26,827 nucleotides of DNA from a virus, in IMG/VR virus record IMGVR_UViG_3300044633_000326, positions 1 through 26,827 of that record; one strand, given 5' to 3'. This document shows positions 1 through 8,064 of this stretch, one piece after another. Position 1 is the first letter of the stretch, and each line of letters opens with the position of its first letter. A program made the position numbers and the translations under genes. The notes below the pieces were generated by a model. The model did no database searches and was not told the DNA's origin. It saw only the letters and a list, made by a program, of their open reading frames with translations.

Positions 1-613
1 CATTTTGAAAGTAAACAGGTCGTAAATAACTTTGATTAAATGGTTCATATTCGCTACCATCACCACGATTATCCATTCCAGCTGCATAATAAGAACAAGC
101 AGTAATAAGATTTAATCCTGTTGGGAATCCTATTTCAGCCAAACAACTATATAAAAAGTAAAGTACTGTTTGTGGGCTTAATTTAGTATTACCAACCACA
201 TTTGTTTCAACATAAGTAAATGGAATATAATCTAACATTCCAAGTCCATCAATAGCATTAAAAGCTAATTCTTTTCTACCTGTGGTAAATGAATATTGTA
301 CTAAATCACTTAAAACCCAACCTTGCCAATAAATAACACCATCTATAAATAACTTAACTAAATATTTTCTATCGTTTAATGTTGTAAAGTCAGGCATATT
401 ATCATCATCATCGGTAACATCAATACTAACATTTAACTGACTTGCATAAATAGGTTCGTAAATATCATCACTTCTTGGAATGTATTGTAACTGAATTGCA
501 GTTGCAGGATATTCAATTACTTCCGCAACTGTGTCATCAATATACATTTCAACAACCGCAATCTTATCGTTTTTGGTTGCAGCAGTTATTTGGTATTTTA
601 AGTTATATGCCAC
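1..613 (-). CDS. Tail protein, runs off left edge (5' part only)
   Basis: An uninterrupted reading frame of about 204 codons starts at a GTG (613) and leaves the window at position 1. The protein begins VAYNLKYQITAATKND and is beta-rich and acidic, with a D-rich stretch (VTDDDDNMPDF) and an aromatic segment (DGVIYWQGWVLSDL). It follows the tape measure directly and overlaps its last codons by 11 nt. In siphoviruses that slot holds the distal tail or baseplate hub protein, and the 'GVIYWQGW' style fits a baseplate or receptor-binding platform protein. The family itself was not recognised. An AAGGAG lies just upstream, unusually SD-like for this genome, but only about 2 nt from the GTG, so the exact start is uncertain. 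Confidence 0.7.
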   Translation of the reverse strand, partial: MAYNLKYQITAATKNDKIAVVEMYIDDTVAEVIEYPATAIQLQYIPRSDDIYEPIYASQLNVSIDVTDDDDNMPDFTTLNDRKYLVKLFIDGVIYWQGWVLSDLVQYSFTTGRKELAFNAIDGLGMLDYIPFTYVETNVVGNTKLSPQTVLYFLYSCLAEIGFPTGLNLITACSYYAAGMDNRGDGSEYEPFNQSYLRPVYFQN

Positions 614-2285
614 CTCTCCTTAAATTTAATGATGAATTAGACCTTTGTAATGCTAAAACCAAATCATTGCCTCTTAATACAAATGAACCATTACCACTCA
701 TTCCACCGCCTGAATTTGCACCACTTGTAAATGCACTACTTAATATGCTATCTAATTTAGACAAAGGCATAACTGCTTCGCTTTCGCCACCTTCACCTAC
801 CATTGCAAATGTTGGTTTGCTCACAATTCCACCTTCAGCCATTGGAGTAAATCCTAATAACTTACCTAATCCACCTAATAAACCACCTGTTAAGTCCGTT
901 GTGCTTCCAGTTGCACCGCCCATTCCTAATGCACTCATAATAGCCTTAAATAATAACGCTTTTACAACCATTTGAGCAAGTTGTAAAGTTAAATCCTTAA
1001 ATACATTTAAAACTGATTCTCCAATATTTTCACCATTTGCAAGTGATTGAAATATATTGCCAACACCATCTGCAATAAATTGTGCAGTTGTAGCAGCCTC
1101 ATTTAATAAATAATTAAATTTAGCTTGTTCACTTGCAGCCTCCGAAATTGCAGCAGCTTCAATAATAGCTTGAGATGGACCACGACCTAAAAGTCCTTGT
1201 GGTGCTGGTGGTGCAACAGGTGAAACAGGTTTATCAGTTGGTAAAAATGTTCCAACTTGTTCGGCAGTTAATTTAGTAAACGCTTTATAGTTTTTAGTTA
1301 CTTCTATAATAGTTTTATCTAATTCTTTTGCACTTTTATCCATTACATAGTATGGATTATTCAAAGCATTTTGTATTGTTGTTGTTACTGATGTATTTAA
1401 ATCATCAATATCATTTTTTAATACTTGTGCTGCTGCTCCTGCTGCTATGTACGCATCTTTATCTCTATTGGTTACGGCTGCAACTGTTACTGAAGCATCT
1501 ACATAACCATTAATCATATTTTTAGACCTCTCTACACTTGCAACATATTCTTGACCAGCTTTTGTTGCTAATTTTGTAGCATCGGTTAATTTTATATTCT
1601 TATCCGCAATTTCATCTATATATCTTGAAGTAATTGCTTGTGCAACTAAAGCCTCTGTATATAATTTGACTGCGTTTTTAGCATCATCCGTTGTTTTAAT
1701 ACTAGTTGTATAAGCAGCATTTACTTTACCTAATTCATTCTTAACTGCATCTAATGCTTCCTTTCTCCTAGCATCCGTATTGTTTGCGTTTTCAGCAACA
1801 TTAATATAAGCAAGTAATTTAATACCATTTTCACTTGCAGATGCTTGTGCTTTATCTAAACTTTCTTTTAATTTGTCTTGTGCTTTACTTGCTTCGGTTG
1901 TTCCATTAATAAAACTTGCTATTTTCGGACCAAATGCGACTATCAAAGATGAAACCACACCCAATGCTAAACCAATACCTGCTGGACCCATTAAGCCCTT
2001 CGCCATCTCTTTTAAAGCACTACCTGCTGAACCGCTTGTTTCTTTTAATCTTTGGAACGATTCTAATAATGGGTTTAAGTTATTGGCAATACCAATAAAT
2101 CCGTATGGAGCATCTTGAGCAACCCTTGAAACATTGACCAAAGCCTGTGTCGCTTGATTACTTGCAGGAGCAACTCTTTTAAAAGCAGCACCCAGTTGGG
2201 TTGTGGCAGTAACAGTTTCCTGTATATTTTGAACCGCTTGTTTATTGTCAGCGGTTATCGTAATTTTTAATGTTTCTTGTGCCAT
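603..2285 (-). CDS. Tail tape measure protein
   Basis: A 560-residue protein that sets tail length and is ejected with the DNA. The N-terminal 100 residues are helical and rich in Q, A and T. A hydrophobic, glycine-rich segment at about 93-125 (GPAGIGLALGVVSSLIVAFG) could span a membrane. A long A/K/D-rich helical middle follows, then a second glycine-rich hydrophobic region near 440-475. Close to the C-terminus is the tape-measure-type motif AEGGIVSKPTFAMVGEGGE. It is the longest complete gene in the window and lies directly after the two chaperone frames, the standard siphovirus order. At about 1.5 angstrom per residue the tail would be roughly 80-90 nm; that is an inference. Antisense ORFs here are shadows. 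Confidence 0.93.
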   Translation of the reverse strand: MAQETLKITITADNKQAVQNIQETVTATTQLGAAFKRVAPASNQATQALVNVSRVAQDAPYGFIGIANNLNPLLESFQRLKETSGSAGSALKEMAKGLMGPAGIGLALGVVSSLIVAFGPKIASFINGTTEASKAQDKLKESLDKAQASASENGIKLLAYINVAENANNTDARRKEALDAVKNELGKVNAAYTTSIKTTDDAKNAVKLYTEALVAQAITSRYIDEIADKNIKLTDATKLATKAGQEYVASVERSKNMINGYVDASVTVAAVTNRDKDAYIAAGAAAQVLKNDIDDLNTSVTTTIQNALNNPYYVMDKSAKELDKTIIEVTKNYKAFTKLTAEQVGTFLPTDKPVSPVAPPAPQGLLGRGPSQAIIEAAAISEAASEQAKFNYLLNEAATTAQFIADGVGNIFQSLANGENIGESVLNVFKDLTLQLAQMVVKALLFKAIMSALGMGGATGSTTDLTGGLLGGLGKLLGFTPMAEGGIVSKPTFAMVGEGGESEAVMPLSKLDSILSSAFTSGANSGGGMSGNGSFVLRGNDLVLALQRSNSSLNLRRGGI

Positions 2286-2289
2286 TTTA

Positions 2290-2598
2290 TTATTTTACTC
2301 CGTACAACTTTAATGTCCTTGCTAGTTGCTCCTGCGTTAGTTTAGGCTTTTCTTCTTCTACTTCATCACTAGGCAAAGGGAAAAAGGACTTTATACTTTT
2401 CGGATTTTTATCCGTTGAATTTGACCTATAAATCATATAAGCTAAAGTTCTTGTCCTTTCCCATTCCTTTATCTGCTGATTCTCATAAGCCTTTTTATAT
2501 AATAAAAATTCTCGCCAAGTAAGTTGCCAAAACTCATTAATTGTCAAGCCAACTTCTATTGCGAGAATAATTATTGAATCCCAGCTATATATTCCTAT
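2290..2598 (-). CDS. Tail assembly chaperone, -1 frameshift extension (gpT-like)
   Basis: This frame lacks a good start of its own: the first in-frame candidate is a TTG at 2547, and codons upstream of it remain open as far as the A10 run at 2598-2607. A -1 slip there joins the upstream 121-residue protein to 102 more residues beginning IGIYSWDSIIILAIEVG and continuing through INEFWQLTWREFLLYK to the TAA at 2290. The total is about 223 residues. This matches the lambda G/G-T arrangement, in which a minor frameshift product recruits the tail tube protein to the tape measure. The T-like domain is helical and ends in KLYGVK. The position between tail tube and tape measure genes is the expected one. 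Confidence 0.8.
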   Translation of the reverse strand: MGIYSWDSIIILAIEVGLTINEFWQLTWREFLLYKKAYENQQIKEWERTRTLAYMIYRSNSTDKNPKSIKSFFPLPSDEVEEEKPKLTQEQLARTLKLYGVK

Positions 2599-2960
2599 TT
2601 TTTTTTTCCTTTCTCTTTGGTTACTTCGGCATTTTCTTTTGTTTCAGGAATCATTGAAGTCTGCATAAATTTAATAAAATCTATTAGCTGACCATCTTTT
2701 GCAGATAACCCACCAACCTCATCAATCCAATCGCAAACGATAACATCGTTAAATTCAATTGGTTGATTTAATGTCTTACATCCGCTTTCGGCAGATGCTT
2801 GGATTATATGCACAATTGTTCCTAATTCAAAAGCCCCACTTGATAAAATATTGATTAAGTCCAAAAGAGATTTATTCTCTAATTCGCAAAATCTTTTCAT
2901 CGCCCAAGTACCCCATTTTAAAGGGATTGTTTTGTTGTTGTTCAGTCTTAATTCAAACAT
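2595..2960 (-). CDS. Tail assembly chaperone (gpG-like)
   Basis: A 121-residue protein, MFELRLNNNKTIPLKWGTWA..., between the tail tube gene and the tape measure. It opens with a short beta segment and continues with helices, ending in a lysine tail (KEKGKKK) encoded by the A10 run just before TAG. Size, position and the ribosomal slip site identify it as the short form of the siphovirus tail assembly chaperone, which coats the tape measure before tube polymerisation. The ATG at 2960 sits in the context AAACTATG that recurs at about ten starts here. The family was assigned from synteny and the frameshift rather than from a signature motif. Confidence 0.82.
   Translation of the reverse strand: MFELRLNNNKTIPLKWGTWAMKRFCELENKSLLDLINILSSGAFELGTIVHIIQASAESGCKTLNQPIEFNDVIVCDWIDEVGGLSAKDGQLIDFIKFMQTSMIPETKENAEVTKEKGKKK
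2598..2607 (-). other. Programmed -1 frameshift site (A10 slippery run)
   Basis: On the minus strand the end of the upstream frame reads GGA AAA AAA AAA TAG. Ten consecutive A residues offer the A AAAAAA slippery heptamer in the zero frame. After a -1 slip the next codons are ATA GGA ATA TAT, continuous with the downstream frame. RNA polymerase slippage on the same run could have a similar effect. Confidence 0.8.
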
Positions 2961-2975
2961 AGTTTAGTTGTTGTT

Positions 2976-3428
2976 TTACGCTTGTTCAGTTTGTGCAATT
3001 GGTGGAACACATACTACAAAAGTTGCAGTAAATTTAACATCATCACCATCATCTGCTTGTACTCCAAAATCGCTAATAAATACAGTGCTTGTAGAAAGTC
3101 CACCATAATATACATCACCTGAAGTTGGAGTTGCTTTACCCATTTTAATAGTAAAAATAGTTTTAGCAGCGTGAGCAGCATACAATTGTTGGTAAGAATC
3201 CTTACTTGGACTTCCTGTTTCATCAATTGCGAATCCTTCACACTCAAAAGATTGTGAAAATACAGGACTTGGTGTGTATTCATTACCACACTTTGAAGTT
3301 GCATCAATCGTGTCGTTAGTTGATGTCAATGAGTTTGTCGTTAAACAAGCCACAGGTTTAAAAGTTGTACCTCCAGCTAAATCTGCTAAAAGGAGATAAT
3401 CCCTTGCTGATACTTTAGTTTCTGCCAT
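2976..3428 (-). CDS. Major tail tube protein
   Basis: A 150-residue protein, MAETKVSARDYLLLADLAGG..., that forms the hexameric rings of the non-contractile tail. It has the size and composition of TP901-1-like tail tube proteins: rich in T, S, G and V, with alternating beta strands and a C-terminal strand region (GDDVKFTATFVVCVPP). It contains two C residues in the N-terminal half and ends in an Ala/Gln tail. It lies between the tail terminator and the chaperones, exactly where the tube gene sits in siphoviruses. The start is ATG at 3428. A shorter same-strand ORF inside it (3014-3307) is a shadow with no recognisable character. Confidence 0.88.
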   Translation of the reverse strand: MAETKVSARDYLLLADLAGGTTFKPVACLTTNSLTSTNDTIDATSKCGNEYTPSPVFSQSFECEGFAIDETGSPSKDSYQQLYAAHAAKTIFTIKMGKATPTSGDVYYGGLSTSTVFISDFGVQADDGDDVKFTATFVVCVPPIAQTEQA

Positions 3429-3434
3429 TTTATT

Positions 3435-3842
3435 TTAATTTTGAGTTATTATTAAATTGTAAGTTATTATTGTTCTAAATACGTTATCCAAAGGGTTTAA
3501 ACCATCTAAATTTCTAATTGCACCCACTACCAAACTTGAAGCATAAAACCCATTTGCTAGGGTTATATTCGTGTCGGAATTGATTGCATTTAGTATTAAA
3601 TCGCTTATTGTTTCGGCTCTTTTATATCCAAAGTTACTATTTTTTATGACAATGTCAACATCAATGGTAACGGCATTCGTATAACTGATTTTTCCTTGTT
3701 CCTGTGCGGATGTTCTGCCTGTCATAATTATATATTCATCAGTTGCAGAATCAGGGGCAATCCCATCATAAACAGGCAATGCACTTGAACTTGTCAAGTT
3801 GGTATAAAACCATTTCTTTATTTCTATATTAGGATTAAGCAT
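3435..3842 (-). CDS. Tail terminator / head-tail joining protein (DUF3168-like)
   Basis: A 135-residue protein, MLNPNIEIKKWFYTNLTSS.... The pattern is that of the DUF3168/gpU-like tail terminator: an N-terminal helix, a segment with DG or PVYDG, then strand-rich sequence with a central VTIDVDIVIKN and the C-terminal FRTIITYNLIITQ strand. These proteins cap the tail and join it to the head. The neighbours support this: an HK97 gp10-like protein precedes it and the tail tube gene follows. It starts at ATG 3842 and overlaps the end of the upstream gene by 8 nt, which suggests translational coupling. The assignment rests on pattern and synteny. Confidence 0.78.
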   Translation of the reverse strand: MLNPNIEIKKWFYTNLTSSSALPVYDGIAPDSATDEYIIMTGRTSAQEQGKISYTNAVTIDVDIVIKNSNFGYKRAETISDLILNAINSDTNITLANGFYASSLVVGAIRNLDGLNPLDNVFRTIITYNLIITQN

Positions 3843-4359
3843 TTAATAATTTATTTAGTCTTTGTATAAGTTTAGGTTTTTCCATTTCGTAAGCTGGAAC
3901 TAAAAATGGTTGTGGTCGCATACCTTTTCTTAATATGCTTAAAGCTATTACATAAGCCAAACCTTTATCATTTTTACCATTACCAACTCCTTTACGCTTT
4001 ACCCACAAAGTTAATGCTTCAACCATATCCTTAAACTTGCCTCCGCTTTTACCTTTAAATTGTTGGGCATAAGATTTGAAATCAGCAGGTACACTTATTT
4101 GTGGTCCTGTGCCAAATTCAACATAAGCAGAATACGAAGCGTTAGCAGCAACCGAATAAGTCAACTCACCATCTTTTGTAAGTGCTATTGAGTTCCTTAA
4201 TTGACCAAAGTTTACAGGTGCTAATCTTTTAGCCTGATTCTCTATTTTTAATGCAGATGCGTTTATTTCATCACTTACATCAACTTTTAATGCAGTAGAT
4301 AATTTATTTAACTTGCCTTCAAGTTCTTTCATTCCACTTAAACTTACTGCAAATGCCAT
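3835..4359 (-). CDS. HK97 gp10-like head-tail protein
   Basis: A 174-residue protein beginning MAFAVSLSGMKELEGKLNKL. Recognisable gp10 features are the N-terminal helix with ELEGKLNKL, the stretch ALKIENQAKRLAPVNFGQLR ending in an N-S-I, the SAYVEFGTGP motif (YVEFGT, near residue 95) and a C-terminal PQPFLVPAYE segment. YxxYVEFGT and 'RPxPFLxPA' are hallmarks of this family, a neck component at the head-tail interface. The start overlaps the upstream stop as TAATG at 4359. Nothing is missing relative to the family's usual 130-180 residues. Confidence 0.9.
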   Translation of the reverse strand: MAFAVSLSGMKELEGKLNKLSTALKVDVSDEINASALKIENQAKRLAPVNFGQLRNSIALTKDGELTYSVAANASYSAYVEFGTGPQISVPADFKSYAQQFKGKSGGKFKDMVEALTLWVKRKGVGNGKNDKGLAYVIALSILRKGMRPQPFLVPAYEMEKPKLIQRLNKLLNA

Positions 4360-4700
4360 TATGCGTACATTAATATTTCGTAAAATCTAAACTGATTCTC
4401 TACATCCTTAATTGAATGAATTGTGTACATTTCCCCTTCTGCCTCTATTTTGTACATATTGTTAATCGTTACATCGTACCTGATAAATAGTTTAGCAGAA
4501 CGAGTAAAACTTAATTGTGCTTCTAATAATGCTCTATTCTCATCCATAGGTCTAAAATCCCCAAATACGACCTCTTGTAAGGCATATGTAGTTGTGTACC
4601 CACCTTGCCCATCAGCGGTGATTGTAGGCACATATAAGCCTATTTCCGAGTACATTGTGTTGGCATCAACATAGTTTGCCTTTTTGCTTCCTATCCTCAT
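4359..4700 (-). CDS. Head-tail adaptor / stopper (Phage_H_T_join-like)
   Basis: A 113-residue protein starting at ATG 4700 (MRIGSKKANYVDANTMYSEI). I chose this start because it overlaps the upstream stop as ATGA. A longer frame to 4742 is possible but would overlap the connector gene by 46 nt. The protein contains the GYTTTYALQEVVFGDFRPMD stretch and a C-terminal FRFYEILMYA, the pattern of the phage head closure or adaptor family (SPP1 gp16/HK97-like), with the typical W/F-A-x-(I/R)-P region represented by FGDFRPM. It would plug the portal and connector and bind the tail terminator. Confidence 0.75.
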   Translation of the reverse strand: MRIGSKKANYVDANTMYSEIGLYVPTITADGQGGYTTTYALQEVVFGDFRPMDENRALLEAQLSFTRSAKLFIRYDVTINNMYKIEAEGEMYTIHSIKDVENQFRFYEILMYA

Positions 4701-5230
4701 AATATTGGGCTTAATCTTGTCCAACGTTGACACGCTCTCCAAGTTTTTTCACAAATACCTGTATTTGAATCTAATCCTCTATTCTCGTAATCGTAACTCA
4801 CTTGGTCTAATATAGCAATCTTTAAATCACTAGGAATGGTTGTATATCCACAAGTGTAAGTAAACTTTAAGTTTTGATATGATGGTCTTATAAGTTTAGG
4901 AAATTTACCACCAATTAATGTATAATCACCAACGGCTATTGTATCACCTTGCTCGTTTATTAAACTTGTTATTGAGTTAACAGGACCATATGGTAATTCA
5001 AACGCACTATTCCAATTGGTAAACCATACAACGGCAGTTTTAGGAATAAGACTCAATCCTGTACCCACTTCAACCGCTTCCCTTGCTTGTTTAATCATTA
5101 AGGTAATTTGGTTATCATCAACCGAAGTTGTTACCCTACAATACAATTTTGCCTCTGCTAATGTAACAGGTTCAACAACAGGAGCAGTTTCCGTTAAAGT
5201 AAAATCTATGATAAAATTAGAATATGCCAT
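4697..5230 (-). CDS. Head-tail connector (HK97 gp6-like)
   Basis: A 177-residue protein with the family signature PVTLAEAKLYCRV (about 21-33), followed by the helix DNQITLMIKQAREAVEVGTG (about 39-58). The strand block FELPYGPVNSITSLINEQGD and a C-terminal helix SDLKIAILDQVSYDYENRG come next. These are the features of gp6/gp15-type adaptor proteins that form the 12- or 13-fold ring under the portal. It starts at ATG 5230, about 35 nt after a hairpin terminator, and ends with an ATGA overlap into the adaptor gene. Confidence 0.88.
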   Translation of the reverse strand: MAYSNFIIDFTLTETAPVVEPVTLAEAKLYCRVTTSVDDNQITLMIKQAREAVEVGTGLSLIPKTAVVWFTNWNSAFELPYGPVNSITSLINEQGDTIAVGDYTLIGGKFPKLIRPSYQNLKFTYTCGYTTIPSDLKIAILDQVSYDYENRGLDSNTGICEKTWRACQRWTRLSPIL

Positions 5231-5263
5231 ACATCTTTTTTACAAATTTACAATAAATATAAT

Positions 5264-5290
5264 AAAAAACCCCACCGATTAAGATGGGGT
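5264..5290 (-). terminator. Hairpin terminator after the capsid gene
   Basis: In minus-strand RNA a stem ACCCCA (5290-5285) pairs with TGGGGU (5274-5269) around a 10-nt loop, then a run of U (5269-5264). An A-rich tract precedes the stem, so the plus-strand reading also looks like a terminator. It sits between the major capsid gene and the connector gene and would lower expression of the downstream genes relative to capsid. Confidence 0.8.
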
Positions 5291-5312
5291 CTTTTTTATC
5301 TAACCTTTAAAA

Positions 5313-6401
5313 CTAGATGTTTCCTAAATCAGCATAAATTGCTGAAGTTGGTTGCATTAAGTTGATGTCCTCATAACACTCAATTCTTGCAGTTACCATA
5401 TTTTGTTGGAAGTTAGAAGCATTCTCATAAGAGAATTCAATAGCTAATCCTTCAACTTCAATACGCTCGCAGAAGTTACTATCCATAATTAAAACCTTGT
5501 CATCAGTAACCCAAGATGCAGCAATAATAGGAGTTCCCCATATTGTCATACCACCATTAGGTGAAACGATAACTGAACCATTACCTGCGTAGTAACCAGC
5601 AGTAATTGTTTCTTTCAATAAGCGACCTAATTGACTAGGGCTTACTAAAGCAACTGAAGATACAAAGTTTGCACTCTTTTGGTTGCCGATGTAATCAACT
5701 AATTGCTTTAAATCAACAGTTTCAGCAGTTGTTGTAGAACCAGTTGCAGCAGCAGATACAGTTGCAAAGAAAGCAGCGTTTTCTGCTTTAAAGAAATCTC
5801 TTGTCAACATTCTTGGTAAAGTTGTGCTTAAGAAAGGCAAACTTCTAGCCATTTGTTTTGAGAATGTAGAGAAACCTGCGATGTAATCATTAACCACTTT
5901 AACCTCGCTTAATGCGTAGTTGTTCTCACCTTTGTTTGAACCTTCAGTTTGAGCAGCAATGTTGTTAGTTGTTGCAGTCTCTTTGTAGAATACATACAAA
6001 CCACTTTCGCTACGTACTGTTGGAACTAAATCACGGAAATTGATTGCTTGACTTGGTAAAACTGATGCGTTAGGAGCATAAGATGCTTGAGCATCACCTG
6101 TTAAAGCAGTACCTAAAGTCATAGACTTTACATCACGTAAATCTAAACGGAATTTACCATTTGATTTCATAGATTTTTCCATTTCATCCAATTTGCCATC
6201 TAATTTCTCAATGATAGCCTCATCTAAAAACTTTACTTGTTTAGATGCGTTTTTCTTTTGTGCAGCAGCTTGAGCATCAAATTGTTTTTGTGCTTCATCT
6301 TTTACTACACGGATTTCAGCGTTTGTTGCTTCCAACTTCGCTTCAATACTAGCTTGAAAACCTTTAAGGTTATCAGCCATTTCGTTAATTACGTTTTCCA
6401 T
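5313..6401 (-). CDS. Major capsid protein, HK97 fold
   Basis: A 362-residue protein. Residues 1 to about 90 are charged and helical (GFQASIEAKLEATNAEIRVV), a typical N-terminal delta/scaffold domain removed by the phage protease. The fold proper begins with the region SQAINFRDLVPTVRSESGLY and includes an E-loop-like ETATTNNIAAQTEGSNKGEN stretch and the motif AQTEGS, seen in many HK97-type capsids. The C-terminal part has the P-domain and A-domain pattern (ALVSPSQLGRLLKE, GGMTIWGTPI). The upstream gene is the protease and the downstream hairpin is a terminator. A cleavage site between the delta domain and the fold is expected near residues 95-125 but cannot be placed from sequence alone. Confidence 0.93.
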   Translation of the reverse strand: MENVINEMADNLKGFQASIEAKLEATNAEIRVVKDEAQKQFDAQAAAQKKNASKQVKFLDEAIIEKLDGKLDEMEKSMKSNGKFRLDLRDVKSMTLGTALTGDAQASYAPNASVLPSQAINFRDLVPTVRSESGLYVFYKETATTNNIAAQTEGSNKGENNYALSEVKVVNDYIAGFSTFSKQMARSLPFLSTTLPRMLTRDFFKAENAAFFATVSAAATGSTTTAETVDLKQLVDYIGNQKSANFVSSVALVSPSQLGRLLKETITAGYYAGNGSVIVSPNGGMTIWGTPIIAASWVTDDKVLIMDSNFCERIEVEGLAIEFSYENASNFQQNMVTARIECYEDINLMQPTSAIYADLGNI

Positions 6402-6403
6402 TT

Positions 6404-7159
6404 TTACTTTTTTAGTATTTTATTAAATTCTTTAATTGCCTTCAAGATTTCCGCATCATTGTTTTTGACTTCCTCAATTATCGGCTGGGGTGCTTCTGCG
6501 ACCGCAGTGATTTCTTTAACGATTTCAATCTCCAATAAATCTGCTTGAATCCTTTTTATTTCAATCTCCATCAACGCAAAGGTTTCATCGGTAAATTTAC
6601 CGCCTTTAAACGCTTTCAAGAGTTTCTCTAGCCTGTTTGCTAATTGTTCTTTCTTTACTTCACTCTTTACTGAAATGGTTGGTGTTTCAGGGTTTGCTGC
6701 CCATAATACCGCACTACCTTCATAAAGTTTAAGTTCAGTTATTGTTCTTACTCCATCCTTTGCAACGCTTGAATTTATTGTAGTAAATCCAATTGAATGC
6801 TGATTGATTAAACCTGCATCGTACATCTTCATTACATCTTCGCCTGTTTCGGTCATTACTATTGGAGTAATTGCAATAAGCATATCACCTTCTACATATA
6901 ATTGTTCAGGCTTACCGATAACTGCTTCCATTTCAGCACAATGGTCAACTAAAGACCATATCAAGTTTTTACCTGCTGGACCTCTTTCTTTTAGAGTTTT
7001 AGTAAATGCTTCAGGAACGATAATATCGTTATCTAAATCTACATTGCCAGTTCTTGCCCATACGGCTTTTACTCTGCGTTGCTCGGTGTCAACATCCATT
7101 ACCTCGTAGCCGATGTCTTGTTTTTCAACAATTAAATCTTTTGATGCGTAAGTTTTCAT
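6404..7159 (-). CDS. Prohead maturation protease (HK97/U35-type)
   Basis: A serine protease of the HK97 prohead family, 251 residues from ATG 7159. I preferred this start over an upstream TTG at 7204, which would overlap the previous gene. Catalytic candidates are H73 in LVDHCAEM and S122 in NQHSIGF; a third acidic residue is not certain. The family order is kept: a D/N-rich segment with GNVDLDNDIIVPEAF (about 38-52) comes before the histidine. The C-terminal third is lysine/glutamate-rich and probably acts as an internal scaffold (KKEQLANRLEKLLKAFKGG). It matures the capsid protein encoded just downstream. A promoter-like element ends right at the ATG. Confidence 0.9.
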   Translation of the reverse strand: MKTYASKDLIVEKQDIGYEVMDVDTEQRRVKAVWARTGNVDLDNDIIVPEAFTKTLKERGPAGKNLIWSLVDHCAEMEAVIGKPEQLYVEGDMLIAITPIVMTETGEDVMKMYDAGLINQHSIGFTTINSSVAKDGVRTITELKLYEGSAVLWAANPETPTISVKSEVKKEQLANRLEKLLKAFKGGKFTDETFALMEIEIKRIQADLLEIEIVKEITAVAEAPQPIIEEVKNNDAEILKAIKEFNKILKK

Positions 7160-7164
7160 ATTTA

Positions 7165-7196
7165 CAAAGTTATATTTTTTTTTATTATTCAAACAA
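7165..7196 (-). promoter_or_regulatory. Candidate Bacteroidota promoter before protease and capsid
   Basis: Minus strand: TTG (7196-7194), 21 nt, TAACTTTG (7172-7165). The elements match the Bacteroidota consensus. The implied transcription start is within a few nt of ATG 7159, so the message would be nearly leaderless. Part of the motif lies in the end of the upstream gene. Confidence 0.45.
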
Positions 7197-8063
7197 GTCT
7201 GCAATCAATCTACCAATTTGCATTCCTACTGCATTAGTTAATATGCCCCAAATCATCCCTACATTCCCTTTTGGTGGGTTATTTTCTAGCTTTAATAGTT
7301 TGCCATTTTTATCCCTTTGTGCCTCATATCCTAAAGTACAACGGCAATTGCAAACATCCCCAGCACTTCCACTTGAATCGCAAGGATGTAGCATTAAATC
7401 AAATCCACCCTTTTTGTTTTGCAGTTTGAATGTTTCATCTATTGGTAATTTTTTACCATCCATATTATAATGGTCAAATTGGTCTCGTGGAATCCTTCTT
7501 GTCCTATTGTCTTTTGCTGCAATCCATTCTTTGACAGTTACTAATCCTGTACTCGTTGCACCAACCATTGAACCGATATTTGCTGCCCTTCCTGTTTCCG
7601 TTCTTGCTATAAGTTCCGCTCTATAATCAGTAATTCCTGCACCCCTCAATAAAACAATTGTTTCAGGTAGTGTTAGATTTTTTTCTGCTGATTGAACTAG
7701 GTATCTTCTTATTTGGTCTTTGGTAGTTTGAGTAATATCGGCAGCCAATTGGTCAAGTCCTTGCGTTTGCAAATATTGAAGGATAGTATAACTAAACAAA
7801 TCCGTTTCAGCTGATTTAACTTCCAATGCCTCATAATGCCCCTTTACTGACCTTTTAACGACCTTACTACTGATTTGAGCCATCTTTACACCCATAGCCA
7901 AATGGAGCTTTTGTATGGTCTTTTTAATGGCTTTGTCGCTAATTGCGTTGTAGTTTAGTGTACGGCAATAGGTATTCACTTGATTTTGCAGTTCTTTCTT
8001 GAACTTCGGTGAATATTGTTTTAATGCGTTGGCATATAATTTTCTATAATCTTGCCAAATCAT
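7185..8063 (-). CDS. Mu F-like minor head protein
   Basis: A 292-residue protein between portal and protease. The C-terminal half carries the family's usual block: ARTETGRAANIGSMVGATST (about 175-195) with the 'E-x-x-x-x-x-x-G' head-morphogenesis pattern, KEWIAAKDNRTRRIPRDQFD, and the cysteine/histidine cluster LMLHPCDSSG...GDVCNCRC. This C-terminal H/C motif is common in SPP1 gp7 and Mu gpF-like proteins. They sit inside the procapsid near the portal and are involved in DNA packaging or ejection. The start ATG 8063 follows the portal stop with a 1-nt gap. The last codons overlap the candidate promoter for the protease. Confidence 0.88.
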   Translation of the reverse strand: MIWQDYRKLYANALKQYSPKFKKELQNQVNTYCRTLNYNAISDKAIKKTIQKLHLAMGVKMAQISSKVVKRSVKGHYEALEVKSAETDLFSYTILQYLQTQGLDQLAADITQTTKDQIRRYLVQSAEKNLTLPETIVLLRGAGITDYRAELIARTETGRAANIGSMVGATSTGLVTVKEWIAAKDNRTRRIPRDQFDHYNMDGKKLPIDETFKLQNKKGGFDLMLHPCDSSGSAGDVCNCRCTLGYEAQRDKNGKLLKLENNPPKGNVGMIWGILTNAVGMQIGRLIADLFE

Positions 8064-8064
8064 T

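Noticed and set aside
475-975. Plus-strand ORF of 166 codons
   Set aside because: Antisense to the tape measure and the left-edge tail gene, proline/leucine/asparagine-rich mirror composition, no start signal, no other plus-strand gene in the window.
3014-3307. Same-strand ORF of 97 codons inside the tail tube gene
   Set aside because: Leucine/glutamine-rich shadow in another frame of a clear structural gene; no motif.
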